NCBI RefSeq assembly: GCF_024139115.2
Contig: NC_085140.1
Coordinates: forward strand, 293,537,293-293,601,292
DNA: 64,000 nt
Source: Armigeres subalbatus
Taxonomy: Eukaryota; Arthropoda; Insecta; Diptera; Culicidae
Direction of reading: 5' to 3'
The notes under the pieces are model-generated. The model did no database searches. It worked only from the letters and a program-made list of their open reading frames with translations, and was not told the origin of the DNA. Shown one piece after another: positions 1 to 11,033 of the stretch; the first letter of the stretch is position 1; each line of letters starts with the position of its first letter. The position numbers and the translations under genes are program-made.

Positions 1-552
1 CAGCTGCCGTTCAAGTAAGTGATTGTTAGGTGGTGATTTCCATAGACAAATCGGACTCTGACGTAGCCGATATGGTTGATTCTGCGGAGGTACACGTACC
101 CGAAAAGAGGAAGAAACCGTCTTCCCCGGGATTGCGCCGTAAGAAAACAAAAATCATCCCTGGAAGCTTACCTGAATCTGATGGTAAATGGTGATTATTT
201 AAAATTCCGAAGCAACCTGTCTATACTGCTCCTTTTGACCCATGTTGCAGTAGGACATTCCCGCCATTGCCTAAAACTGATGTTACAAAGAAACATCAGT
301 CAAGGAATATCTCTGAGCAGAAAACTGCTACTCGCACTTCCAAGAAAAGAATCTCGTCCAAGCGAGGATTGATATCCTTTAAGGACCTTGTGGATCGTAT
401 TTTGAACTTATTCAATATTCCGAATTCATTGAGGCCAATCATTGACCTCTTTATTCCAACAGTTGAAAGTTATCTGAAGCAATTGACTGTTTCATGGCCC
501 TTCTTGCAGGACTTGTATCTTTCGATGGATAATACGGCCATACAAGATACAA
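1..552 (+). pseudogene. LINE ORF1 C-terminal remnant
   Basis: Basic, low-complexity coding sequence upstream of the endonuclease, readable in two overlapping frames (about 76-372 and 267-552), which implies an indel. It includes a Lys/Arg-rich stretch and then a hydrophobic tail just before the first endonuclease residues. No zinc knuckle is visible here; if the element had one it lies upstream of the window. Position before the endonuclease identifies it as the gag-like ORF1 product, which in these LINEs binds element RNA. In this copy the frame of 267-614 runs from the ORF1 tail straight into the start of the endonuclease. The similarity is positional rather than motif-based. Confidence 0.6.
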
Positions 553-1650
553 TCACTGTGCTGCAGTGGAACTGTCACAGTCTGAAACATAAATTGGACG
601 TGTTTAAGTTTTAATTCGCAACTCCGATTGCGATATATTTGCACTCTGTGAAACATGGCTTTCTTCTGAAGATGAAATCAACTTCCACGATTTTAACATT
701 ATTCGCCAAGATCGGAATGATCATTATGGTGGCGTTCTTTTGGGAATCAAAAATGTCACACTTTCTACAGAATTCCCATTCCGACTGTTAATGGTTTAGA
801 AATCGTCGCTTGCCAAGTAAATGTAAAGAAAAAGACCTTTGCATAGCTTCAGTGTATATTCCCCAAATGCCTCACTTAATCGTCGGCATCTTTGGAGCGC
901 AGTCTCTCTTTTATCATCCCCAGTTTTAATACTGGGTGATATGAATGCACATGGTATTGCATGGGGCGAAACTAGAGACGATAACAGAGCGCCTATTTTC
1001 TATGATTTGTGCGACGATTTCAACTTGAATATTTTGAACACAGGCGAAGTAACTCGAATAGGACCTCAAGGTCAGGAAAGTCGAATAGATCTGTCTTTAT
1101 GCTCTAATTCACTATCATTAGATTGCACGTGGAAGGTAATCCAAGATCCCCATGGTAGTGACCACATGCCGATAGTCACCACAATCAAAAGCGGCTATCA
1201 TCGATCAGTGCCAGTTAATGTTCCTTTCGACCTCACGAAAAACATTGACTGGCAAAATTCATCGGCGGTAAAAATTGGTATTGAATCAACTGATATTCTT
1301 CCTCCACTGGATGAGTATCGATTCCTTATCGAATTGATTCATAAAAGCGCACTAGAAGCTCAGAAACGACGCGTTCCAAGTACATCTGTCATAAGAAGAC
1401 CAGCCACTCCTGGATGGGATGATGAATGTACTAAGTTGTATTCCGAGAAATCTGATGCCTTCAAGGCTTTCCGTAAACACGGAAGGTCTGAGCTTTTCGA
1501 AAAGTATTTGAGGCTTGAAAGAAAGCTCAAAAATCTTCTCAAGGCTAAAAACGTAGCTACTGGCGACGTTTTGTTGAGGGACTATCACGAGAAACCTCAA
1601 TGACAACACTTTGGAAAACGGCCCGCAACATGCGGAACCGCATTTCCACC
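553..1650 (+). pseudogene. LINE APE endonuclease domain (ORF2 N-terminus)
   Basis: Encodes the apurinic/apyrimidinic-type endonuclease that nicks target DNA. It starts with the typical LQWNCHSLKHKLD segment at about 556-597, hits a stop at 612-614, and continues in other frames through an LCETWLSSEDE-type motif (about 640-675). From 839 the frame is open: GDMNAHG at about 934 and GSDHMP at about 1153 are the catalytic Asp/Asn and Asp/His motifs of this family. The end of the domain leads into a basic linker before the RT. At least two frameshifts (near 610 and 1600) break the ORF. Confidence 0.85.
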
Positions 1651-1651
1651 A

Positions 1652-3330
1652 ATGAGAGTGAAGAATACTCCAATCGATGGATATTCAACTTCGCAAAAGG
1701 TCTGCCCAGATTCCGTACCAGCAGAACCGCTATTTCGAGAATCAGTCACTGATCCCGGTTCTTTGGGTGGACCATTCTCAATGCTGGAACTTTCTATGTC
1801 TCTTCTTTCATCAAACAATTCTTCTCCGGGATGCGATAATATCAAATTCAATCTTCTTAAAAACCTCCCAGATATCGCTAAAAGACGATTACTTGACCTG
1901 TACAACTGTTTCATGGAGTACAACATTGTGCCCCCAGAATGGCGACAGGTCAAAGTAATAGCTATTAAAAAGCCTGAGAAACCAGTGTCTGATCACAATT
2001 CATACCGACCGATTTCCATGCTATCGTGCATGAGGAAATTATTGGAGAAAATGATCCTTTCAAGAATTGACCATTGGGTCGAGCAAAATGCATTACTGTC
2101 AAACACTCAATTCGGTTTTCGAAAAGGTAAAGGAACAAATGACTGTCTAGCGTTGCTCTCTTCAGATATACAGCTGGCCTATGCGCACAAGGAGCAACTG
2201 GCTTCAGTTTTCTTGGATATTAAGGGCGCTTTTGATTCTGTTTCCATAGAAGTACTGTCGGAAAATTTGCACAGTAGTGGATTACCCGTTATTTTGAATA
2301 ATTTCTTGTACAATTTGTTGTCAGTAAAACATATGAACTTTACTCTCGGCACTCTGACAACTTCCAGAAATAGCTACATGGGCCTTCCCCAAGGTTCATG
2401 TTTAAGTCCCTTGCTTTACAATTTCTATGTTAAAGATATTGACAATTGTTTGGAAGGACAATGCACGCTTAGACAACTTGCAGATGATGCCGTGATCTCC
2501 CTAAGAGGTTCATGTGCAAATGTCCTGCAAAGACCATTGCAAAATTCCTAAATAACCTGACTGTTTGGGCCAGACATTTAGGGATCGAGTTCTCTCCGCA
2601 AAAACTCAATTGGTAGTGTTTTCTAAGAAGCGGTACCCAGCTCAACTGAAACTAAAGCTGTTGAAAGATGACATAAACCAATCTTTATCTTCTAAATACC
2701 TTGGGGTCTGGTTTGATTCCAAGTGTACCTGGAAAACCCATATTGATTATTTGTTAGAGAAATGCCGAAAAAGGATCCATTTTCTCCGTTCTATCTCTGG
2801 AACTTGGTGGGGCGCTCACCCGGAAGACCTCATCAAACTATATAAAACGACTATTCTCTCTGTTTTAGAGTATGGCTCTTTCTGCTTCCTCTCAGCAGCT
2901 GATTGCCACCTGATCAAAATGGAACGAATTCAATATCGTTGTTTGCGTATTGCCCTTGGCTGTATGCATTCAACGCATAACATGAGCCTGGAGGTGCTTG
3001 CTGGAGTCACTCCTTTAAAGCACCGTTACTGGGAACTCTCACTTAGAATACTGATCAAATGTGGAACAAGTAACACACTTGTATTAGAAAACTTCGATAA
3101 TATGCTTGAACTGGCTCATCGTTCAAGATATCTGCGAGTCTATCTCAACTACATATCGTCAGATCTCTGTCTTCCATGTTATAATCCACCTCAAGTTTAC
3201 TTCGTCAACGACAGTTCCTCAATTGAATACGATCTGTCCATGAAACACGCTATTCAAGGAATACCAGATCATCTTCGACAATCATCTATCCCTTCCATTT
3301 TTTCTGAAAAATATGAACATGTCAATTGCA
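1652..3330 (+). pseudogene. LINE reverse transcriptase domain
   Basis: Reverse transcriptase for target-primed reverse transcription. Visible motifs in order: YRPISMLSCMRKLLEKMI (about 2004), FGFRKGKGTND (about 2113), FLDIKGAFDSV (about 2212), GLPQGSCLSPLLYNFYV (about 2381) and the catalytic LADDAVIS (about 2478), where Leu replaces the usual Phe/Tyr before Ala-Asp-Asp. A frameshift near 2540 moves reading to another frame, which resumes at 2565 with the thumb region, including SSKYLGVWFDSK (about 2688) and an LEYGSF segment. The thumb continues to the RNase H domain in one long frame (2565-4076). Confidence 0.9.
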
Positions 3331-4197
3331 ATAACAGATATTTCACTGATGGTTCTCGCATTAACGGATCCACTGGCTTCGGTGTTTTCAACGTAAGTTC
3401 AACCACCTTCCGAAAACTTCAGGAACCGTGTTCGGTTTATGTTGCTGAGCTGGCAGCAATTAATTTCGCTTTGGGGATAATTTCCAATCAGCCCGTAGAC
3501 CATTATTTCATCTTCTCGGATAGTCTTAGTTCTATCGAGGCACTCCGGTCGATGAAACCTGTTAAGCACGCATCTTACTTTCTTACAACTGTAAGAGAGC
3601 AGATGCGTGATTTGGTCGAAAGATCATTTAAGATTACCTTTGTATGGGTCCCATCCCATTGCCTAATCTATGGCAATGAGAAGGCGGACTCGCTAGCAAA
3701 GGTGGGCGCACAGGAAGGTGAAGTTTATGATAGACAAATCTCGAATAACGAGTTTTTCCCATTAGTCCGTCAGAGTACTCTTCAAAATTGGCAAATGATT
3801 TGGTCACACAATGAACTTGGACGGTGGCTATTTTCCATAGTTCCTAAAGTTTCTGCGCGAGCGTGGTTCAGAGGTGAGGACTTAAGTCGAGGCTTCATTC
3901 GCACGATGTCGAGGCTTATGTCCAATCACTATTCACTAAACACACATCTCTACAGAATAAACCTGGTCGAGAGCAACCTATGTAGGTGCGGAGCCGGTTA
4001 CGATGACATCGATCACGTAGTTTGGTATTGCTCGGAAAATGACGCCTCCAGAGAGCAACTATTGTGCAACTATTGATACCCTTGTGGCCCGAGGTAAACA
4101 ACCCTTCCGGGATATAAGAGGTGTTTTGGGAGATCGCGATGTGATATATATGCAGGCCATCTATGCCTTCCTTTGCTTGGCTGACATCAAAGTTTAA
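3331..4197 (+). pseudogene. LINE RNase H domain and CCHC-like C-terminus
   Basis: RNase H removes the RNA strand of the RNA-DNA hybrid. Motifs: YFTDGSRINGSTGFGVF with the first catalytic Asp (about 3346), VAELAAINFAL with Glu (about 3440), IFSDSLSSIEAL with Asp (about 3513), and VPSHCLIYGNEKADSLAK with His and the last Asp (about 3649). After it comes a Cys/His cluster, CRCG followed by DHVVWYC (about 3985-4030), common at the C-terminus of these LINEs. The main frame stops at 4076, but homologous-looking coding sequence continues one frame over and ends at a TAA at 4195-4197, so the present stop is probably due to an indel near 4060. Confidence 0.85.
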
Positions 4198-4586
4198 TGC
4201 CTATATTCTTCTCTTTCTCAGTTTTTTTTCTCGTCCGATTCTGTTTCTCTGTATCATGTACCCCGAAGCTCTGGCCATCCGGAAGATGCTCCCTGACGAA
4301 CCAAAATCGAGCACGACGCCACGCAAAATCGTTTTCAACGTTCAACGTCAAACGCCCGGATGAGCAGCTGAAATAACCTAAACCCAAATCCCTACCCCGT
4401 CCGTCCTGTATTAAGTTTTTTAACCTTGAGTCGCCACGAGTATTATGGTCTATGTCCCCTCCCAACTAACTGTTAAGATAAGATGATATACCATGTAAAA
4501 ATATCATACTTGAGAATTGCGGCTCCGCAAAGTGTCACACACGACTGAGCCTACCAAATAAATGAACTGGTAAAAAAAAAAAAAAA
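4198..4586 (+). other. LINE 3' UTR and poly(A) tail
   Basis: Non-coding tail of the first LINE. It contains an AAATAAATG stretch resembling a polyadenylation signal (about 4555) and ends in 15 As at 4572-4586, marking the 3' insertion boundary. An ORF of 66 codons on the plus strand here is fortuitous. Confidence 0.75.
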
Positions 4587-4986
4587 GTTTCCAGACAATA
4601 TGCAATTTCTAATTATCCCGAAATCCGCGTAAAACAACTTCAACTAAAATCTTTTTTTTGTTGCAGTTTTTACGTATTTCATGCCGATTTTGATAAACCG
4701 CGTAAAAAATCGATGGGGAAAATCTGCGTAAAAACGTGTATATTCGTGTGTACGTTGAGTTGAGTAGTTGAGTTGAATAAAAAAACGCGGAGAAGATAAC
4801 CCAAGTGCATTTAACTAAAATACATGGAAACATCAAAGTAATTTATTGTCGAATCCTTCTTTAGCTTTAAATTATTTAGCTCAAAATTGGATTTGTGGCA
4901 TAAACTCGAATAAACATAAAACTTATAATTTGTGTCGTAACAATATCTCAATTTATAAAACATATCGTATCGGCATAATGTGTTAA
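4587..4986. other. Intergenic; MITE-like CGCGTAAAA motifs
   Basis: No gene seen. The segment 4618-4795 repeats short CCGCGTAAAA/CTGCGTAAAA motifs and resembles the sequence inside the small MITE at 38284-38462, so it is probably a decayed relative. Otherwise AT-rich with no structure I can name. Confidence 0.4.
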
Positions 4987-5779
4987 GGGCTCATTCACAA
5001 ATTACATAACGCAACAAGGGGTGGGTGGGTACACAATATTGCGTTACACAATGTTACGGTTTGTCCAGGGGGTGGGTGGGTTTGTTCAGTTCTGTTACGG
5101 GTAACGTTTATAATAATTAAATAATATGAAACACGAAATTACTTAATTAATTCAAAGTTGAAAGCATTATTATGTACTATCAAGGAATGTTATTGTCGCT
5201 GAAAAATGCAAAAAACAAGCGACAAAAGAGAATAGCGATAACTCTTTGTCCCCATCTGCAGAGGATAAAGACATTGTTGCGTTCCATTTTATTTGCAACA
5301 AACATGGAGAGGTAATTGTTGTGAACTTTTCAAACTGCGATAACTTGTTTATTTTAGAAGTAAAACGCAAATCATGTCACAAATGGTTAAGTTTATGTCT
5401 AATCTATGATAACTGATACTAATTTAACCAAAAACATCATCGGAAACCGACTACTTCTCAAAATGCGTGGCAGGCGATAATTGTCCTATTCTGTTGCAGT
5501 TTGGGACAAACGCTTATTGTGAGTTGAGTTTGTCCCAACATTTACAAGAAAGGATAATGTCGTTGTCATTGGCAATGTTGTTATTTTACATTCCTTGTGT
5601 ACTATGCAGAGTATGATGGAGATCACTAAAAATACCAATTTATCATTTTTGTGAAATTTTGGTAAGACGTTATGCGTCACAGATGGGGGTGGGTGGGTAT
5701 AAAGGAAATGTTACAAACAAGTCACAGGTGGGGGTTCAAATTTGTGTTTTTTTGCGTTATGTAATTTGTGAATGAGCCC
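4987..5779. mobile_element. 793-bp MITE with 28-bp terminal inverted repeats
   Basis: Left end GGGCTCATTCACAAATTACA and right end, read in reverse complement, are identical over about 28 bases. TAA flanks both sides (4984-4986 and 5780-5782), consistent with a 3-bp target-site duplication as made by PIF/Harbinger-type transposases. Near both ends lie G-rich GGGTGGGTGGG blocks (about 5019, 5073 and 5686), all on the plus strand. No transposase is encoded, so it would be non-autonomous. The superfamily assignment is inference from the duplication length only. Confidence 0.8.
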
Positions 5780-5859
5780 TAATCGGTTGCAACTGCTCAA
5801 TAAATAATATTCCTTTTTATAGTCATTGAGCACATTTTGCTTGTTTATAAATTAACTGC

Positions 5860-6185
5860 CAATTCATGCCCTGAAGGATGCCTTTCCAACAACATGCTAC
5901 ACGCAGATAAAATTACTCTTATTCTCTCTGTTTACTCACATTCGCCATGCGCTGGAGGTTGTCTCTCCAGCGAGCGGCATACTAAACACGGAGACAGCTA
6001 TCTCTTATTCTCTCTGTTTACATTTCGTTTGACAGAACATACTCGATTGAGCTATTGAGCCCCATTCGAAATCTTGTACTGCGAATGAATGAAATCGAAC
6101 GAAATACATAATGCCGCAATTTTTTCGAAACGAATGCAAAAACGTACGAATCGAGTGATTCGATTCGAGATGCACAATGCCACCC
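5860..6185 (+). repeat. Dispersed repeat, copy 1 (inverted copy at 54.3 kb)
   Basis: This segment matches, in reverse complement, 54290-54640. Shared landmarks include TTCTCTCTGTTTAC (twice here), TTTGACAGAACAT, ATTCGAAATCTTGTACTGCG and an end carrying GGATGCCTTTC. Several similar short runs rich in TTCGAA-like motifs lie at 6110-6170. No coding potential. The nature of the family is unknown to me. It matters because the distal end of the second copy merges into satellite array A2. Confidence 0.7.
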
Positions 6186-6660
6186 CAGATTTTGACAACT
6201 GCTAACATTGAAAAAATCCGGGAACAAACGACCCAGCCACTGGGTTATTTCAAGTTAGCGTGTAACTTGCGTATGATTAGATCATATTCATCGAACAGTG
6301 GTGGCATTGCGTATCTAGACTCTAAACGAGCAAACCATGCAATGCGATGCGATGCGCAATAGACTAACATAAAATGAGTTCCCTAAAGAAATAATGACGT
6401 TTGAGCGGGTCGTCCACTTTTCATTTTGAAATTTTGTTTGCTCAATTTCGAGAAAAATCAACATATGTTTACTAAATAAATTAGGAAAAATGGGTATCTT
6501 AAGGTAACATTTTAGTAGATAAAAATTAAAAAAAAAACCAACTTAATTCACCGAGTGGTGATACTGACTTTCTCGCATTTAGCCAAGACACCAACCGTAT
6601 ATGGCGCTTATATAGTTCGATTCCATTTTCTTAATAATTTTTAAACGCAATGGTCGATCA
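6186..6660. other. Intergenic, nothing recognised
   Basis: No gene, RNA or clear repeat. A short GATGCGATGCG run occurs near 6343. AT-rich thereafter. Confidence 0.5.
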
Positions 6661-6945
6661 TTATAAAATTCAATAGTGATCAACAAGGCTTTGCCCCTTG
6701 TCGAATGCAACTAGTTGCGAGAAAATCGGTTAAGAATTACTATATGAAAAAGTGGCTAATGTTTTTCGGTTTTCGTGTGCACACACACACACATACACAC
6801 GGACAGACAGACATTTGTTCAGTTCGACGAGCTGAGCCGATTGATATATAACATCATGGGTCTCCGAGACTTCTATAAAAAGTTTGATTTTGGAGTGAAA
6901 TGATAGCCTTTCGGTACAACTTTGTTGTACGAGAAAGGCAAAAAT
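6661..6945 (+). repeat. Dispersed repeat with CA microsatellite (inverted partner at 7.8 kb)
   Basis: Begins around GATCAACAAGGCTTTGCC and ends with TTGTACGAGAAAGGCAAAA. It contains a (CA)n tract at about 6779-6800 followed by GGACAGACAGACATTTGTTC. The reverse complement of nearly all of it occurs at 7820-8125. The terminal stretch with TTTCGGTACAACTTTGTTG is itself imperfectly palindromic. It is a high-copy mosquito-type repeat by appearance; an ORF on the minus strand across it has no family resemblance. Confidence 0.75.
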
Positions 6946-7819
6946 CGTTTCAAACACCTACGATGCAAGATTTACTTATAATCTACGTACTGAACTAACA
7001 ATACCCGAAATCGGATGTAAAACGGCAAAAAAATATGGCCAAAAACTTTTTTTCGAGGGTGATTCAAAACTTTTGGTCGTGAGTGTATATATATTTATTT
7101 ATTTTTTATTTTAAATCTTCAAAATCATATCCGGAATTTCTAAAAACAAAACAGCTATATTTTAGAGTTTTCAGACATAGCGCATTGCCTTAGATGGCTA
7201 GAATAAGTATTAGGCAACTTATAGAAATGCGATTTATATACATTATCAAATACATTTAACGGGTTGGATATTGCTTCAATTTTAGTATGCGTTATTAGAG
7301 TGTTTTTTTAATACCTATTAGAAAAACTAATTCATCACCACCAATAACACGATAATTGTTGGCTATCAGTCATAACATACCAATGCTGACGATATGTAAC
7401 GTGGCTCAGATGACCTTTGGAACCTTGCCTTGTAGACCCTTTTTGATACAAAACGGATTACTCACTGTCCAAACTTCGCCGCTGTTTGTTATCTAAATCT
7501 TTTCGAGTCTGCCGTGGCAAAGTACAAAATCCTCTTCAGTGTCAGCCTTAAACCGAGTGGTGCCGTTTAATCTTGTACCAAGCTGGCATGAAGAATGAAC
7601 GTGCGCCAAACGGTGGATTAAGAGTTGTTGAACAGTTGCATCAGTTCCGAAGGTCATCCCCATTTGCTATGTGGCCCTTGCTGACGTTTGTAAAATTTAT
7701 CAGCTCAATTTGATAATGTAAACGGAACAAACACATTCTAACGCACTCACCGTATTGCTTGTCTAGTTGGAACCTGTTGAAACTACCGTGCACGCACCTA
7801 ACTTTGTGCACGTGACGTT
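6946..7819. other. Spacer between inverted repeats, no gene
   Basis: AT-rich sequence forming the loop between the inverted copies of the CA-containing repeat. No ORF with recognisable features, no tRNA-like or terminal inverted repeat seen. Confidence 0.5.
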
Positions 7820-8125
7820 TTTGCCTTTCTCGTACAACTAAGTTGTACCGAAAGGCTATCATTTCACTCCAAATTCAAACTTTTGATAGAAGTCCCGGAG
7901 ACCCATAGTGTTATATACCATTCGACTCAGTTCGATGAGCTGAACAAATGTCTGTCTGTTCGTGTGTGCGTATATGTGTGTGTATGTGTGTGCGTGTGTG
8001 TGTGCACAAAATGCCATAAAAAACATTAGCCAAATTTTCACATAGAAACTCTTAACCGATTTTCTTGCAACAAGTTGCATCCGACAGAGACTAAAACGCT
8101 GTTGATCACTATTGAATTTCATAAT
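7820..8125 (-). repeat. Dispersed repeat with GT microsatellite, inverted copy
   Basis: Reverse-complement partner of 6661-6945: starts with TTTTGCCTTTCTCGTACAAC, carries a (GT)n tract at about 7970-8005, and ends at AACGCTGTTGATCACTATTG. Two copies in opposite orientation 0.9 kb apart could form a long hairpin RNA if transcribed. Shorter relatives of its TTTGCCTTTC end lie at about 8452 and 32648. Confidence 0.75.
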
Positions 8126-9106
8126 AATAGCAAATTGCAAAAAATATATAATATTAAAATAGTGATGAGACATAGTCACATAGAACAATAATGTGTTATG
8201 AAAAATGCCTTGCATCTATGAATATTTTTAAAGTTTATCCGTGGCTTGCTCCCATTAAGAGTTTCATTGTACTATAAAGATGCTCGTGTTGCACGCATTT
8301 AGGCGTAAGTATGCTCTTCGTTTAGTTTCATAGTACTATGAAATTGTCCGAAAGTCAAACTTCGAACATAGGAAATTCGAGAAACTTTTGGCAGCGCTAT
8401 CTGTCGTCTACTAGTGTAAATTTTCTATCATAACATTAGACGGTGTAACTGTTTTGCCTTTCTTGTACATCATCGAGGTGTAAGCGTAGAGGCTACATTT
8501 ATTACCTTTTTGCGCGAGAAAGGCGCCATCACCGCTAGGTGGATCAATCTGGGTTTTTTTATTACAGCTTGCGTTTTAAACACGAGAGAAAACTCGATAC
8601 TTCGACCGTATATTTGTCGGATTAGCAGGGGGTATACTGTAATAGTATTAGATGAAAAATAACATTCGTCTGGAAAATTGTGTGACAGACACTTCCGCCG
8701 CGTTGAAAATTTTCCAAGTTATGAGCGTAAAGTTAGATATATACTAATGAGTCTGCTTTGAAGTTGAAACTTTGAAACACTATTTATTTTACATTTTTGT
8801 ACCAAATATAGCTCTCAAACAATAATATGTTGATATAATTACAACAGCATGGAAACTATTTCTGGTGATTAGTTACCTTTTACAAGTTGTACAAGTATGG
8901 TGCGCGCACGGTATACGAAAACGAGCAAAACAAAATTAAGTCATGAATTGTGTTTAGAATTGCGGTATCTCCTGAAGCCCTGTTATCAATTTGAGCCTAT
9001 GTCGGTCGGCAATCAGAATGCCTGCATGTGACATAAAAAGGGATCCTTTCACGAACCGGTTATTCTGATGATAGGAATACGACATGTATATATTTATTTT
9101 TAAGAC
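8126..9106. other. Intergenic, nothing recognised
   Basis: AT-rich, no ORF with family resemblance. A partial TTTTGCCTTTCTTGTACATC motif at 8452 looks like a scrap of the neighbouring dispersed repeat. Confidence 0.5.
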
Positions 9107-9200
9107 GGCCCCGACGGTTGAGTGGTAAGCGTGCCTGCCTCTCACCCAAGTGGGCGAGGGTTCAATCCCCAACGGGAACAAAGACCAGACCTTCGAATTG
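9107..9200 (+). mobile_element. tRNA-derived SINE head
   Basis: A tRNA-like segment with an A-box-like GGTTGAGTGGTAAGCGTG (9115-9132) and a B box GGTTCAATCCC (9159-9169), the two internal RNA polymerase III promoter elements. CTCTCACCC in the anticodon-arm region resembles a glutamate tRNA with a CUC anticodon. The acceptor stem is only partly complementary (GGCCCCG against CGGGAAC), so it is better read as a SINE head than a working tRNA gene. The tail is short and merges with an RTE fragment. Confidence 0.6.
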
Positions 9201-9204
9201 CACC

Positions 9205-9820
9205 TTCTATCCATCTATCCATCTAGCGTCACGAACGAATCGGATGTCTCACCAAATAATCTGACGCTTGATTTGGTTCTATCCAGCGTCGCACGAATCA
9301 ACCTAATAAGCTTTACCGGAAAACTATGTTCTAGCATTATTTGCCACAGTTCGTTCCGTTTCACTGAGTCGTACGCTGCCTTTAAGCCCACAAACAGATA
9401 ATGAGTAGTGTGCTAAGCAGAATTCGTGGAGTACCGTGTAGGCGGTATTGAGGAGTGTTATACCTCGATAGTTAGCAAAATCAAGTCTGTGTCTTCTTTT
9501 GTAGATAGGACATATGAGGCCATCAAGCCAGCTTGAAGGCATTTCTTCTTTTTCCTAAATAATTTCAATCACTTGATGGTTTTTTTTCACTCCCGACTTT
9601 TAGAAGCTCGACCGGGATTCCGACCTGCCCGACTTTACCGTTCTTTAGCTCTCGATCAGCCTTTCTCACTTCGTCTAGCGTTGGTAGCTTATCCATTATC
9701 CTCAATCCTGAATCTGTTTGTGCCCCTCTGCCCGATTGTCCATTCAACAATAACTCAATATGTTTATCTGGCATGTTTTTGATTTTTTTGTGGACACTTG
9801 TGGTTTCTGACAAAGCTTTT
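9205..9820 (-). pseudogene. RTE-clade reverse transcriptase fragment
   Basis: Minus-strand pieces of an RTE-type RT in at least three frames: ELKNGKVGQVGIPVELLKVG (about 9590-9650), then [20 protein letters not shown] (about 9450-9510), then [17 protein letters not shown] (about 9340-9385), the last matching the RT motif in which the catalytic Asp is here replaced by Leu-Lys-Ala-Ala context. Frameshifts and a gap between pieces show decay. It resembles the fragment at 20640-20960 more than the copies at 25-31 kb. Confidence 0.8.
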
Positions 9821-10079
9821 CTCTACTTATGAGAGCACTTTTTCGTCATGCTACCGTTTCTTACGCCAAAAAAGGCACGTTCCAGTTGTAAATAATTATA
9901 AAGCCACTATTTTTATTTGAGTATCCATTGAGGTGGCTCTAAAAACACTTTCAAATTTGTGGATGGGCCGCCCTCTTATTTGATGCCCTGATGCTCTGGA
10001 CAAATTCCAGCCAAATCGGTCAACATTTGAGTGATGCTAAACTCGTTGGAAGTTTAAATGGAAAAATGTATGCAGAAAC
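9821..10079. other. Intergenic before Jockey element
   Basis: No gene seen. The last bases (ATGAAAAAAACAG from 10080) form the left target-site duplication of the next element. Confidence 0.5.
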
Positions 10080-10093
10080 ATGAAAAAAACAGT

Positions 10094-10331
10094 TTTTTTT
10101 TTTTTTTTTTTTTTGTTTTTTTTAAACTAATTTTATTTGCTAATTATCTAATACATGCATCTCTTAGACTAGGTGTTCCGTGTTTTCTTAACACTATCAT
10201 CCTTATTTGCTTTTTAGTTATTATTAATACATTTCAATTGCCTCTGGCAGTTAGAATTTTTCCTCTGGTTGAATTGAACCATGTAGGAATTACAATGTTT
10301 TCAACTTAAACTAAACTTAACCTATTTTATA
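10094..10331 (-). other. Jockey element 3' UTR and poly(A)
   Basis: Non-coding tail ending in an A run on the minus strand (T run 10093-10114, interrupted by one G before a further T run). The plus-strand ORF here is fortuitous. Confidence 0.7.
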
Positions 10332-11033
10332 CTAAGGGTACAAGGAGTTAATCGTTGCAATAGAAGATTGCAACGATTTTTGTCTAAAATTGGAAATTAT
10401 TTTGTTGGACATTTGTTGCAATGTCTCAATATTAGAAATTCTATGAAGTTCAATGGTACTATACCACGGAGGCAACTTCAGAATCATTTTCAAAATTTTA
10501 TTTTGAATCCTCTGGAGTGCCTTCTTTCTGGTATTGCAGCAACTAGTCCATATTGGCACAGCATACAACATGGCAGGTCTAAAATTTGTTTGTAAATCAA
10601 AAGTTTGTTCTTAAGACAAAGTTTTGATTTTCTGTTTATAAGTGGATATAGGCACTTAATATATTTGTTACATTTGGCTTGAAGGCCTTCAATGTGATTT
10701 TTAAAGTTAATTTTGATCTAGCAGAAGTCCTAAATATTTAGCTTCGCTAGACCAATTAATTGGAACCCCATTCATAGTGCCAATATGTCTGCTAGAAGGT
10801 TTCAAATAAGAAGCTCTCGGCTTATGTGGGAAAATTATAAGCTGAGTTTTGGAAGCATTCGGGGAAATTTTCCATTTTGCAAGTAAGTGGAGAAAATATC
10901 CAAACTTTTTGCAATCTACTACAAATGACACGAAGGCTACGCCCTTTGGCTGAGAGACCTGTGTCATCTGCAAACAAAGATTTTTGACACCCTGGTGGTA
11001 AATCAGGTAAGTCAGAAGTAAAATGTTATACAA
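10332..11033 (-). pseudogene. Jockey-clade RT palm and thumb
   Basis: The catalytic FADDTGLSAKG is visible in one frame at about 10950-10978; then WKISPNASKTQLIIFPHKPR (about 10820-10880) and EAKYLGLLLDQN (about 10707-10740) follow in another. After about 140 bases read only with frame changes, the thumb and C-terminus resume at 10571 (AVPIWTSCCNTRKKALQRIQ, about 10500-10560) and end at 10332. No RNase H follows, as expected for this clade. Confidence 0.8.

Larger units (their letters stand above)
1..4586 (+). mobile_element. I-group non-LTR retrotransposon, 3' portion
   Basis: A LINE running off the left edge of the window. In order it shows the tail of ORF1, an APE-type endonuclease, a reverse transcriptase, an RNase H domain, a C-terminal CCHC-like motif, a 3' UTR of about 390 bases and a poly(A) run at 4572-4586. 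Endonuclease plus RT plus RNase H in this order is typical of the I/LOA group of insect LINEs; Aedes MosquI is a plausible relative, but this was not tested by alignment. Several frameshifts (near 610, 1600, 2540 and 4060) make it non-functional. The 5' end is outside the window, so no target-site duplication can be checked. Confidence 0.9.

Noticed and set aside
9107..9180. Functional tRNA gene
   Set aside because: Acceptor stem pairing is poor and it sits next to SINE/RTE debris; A and B boxes alone fit a SINE head.
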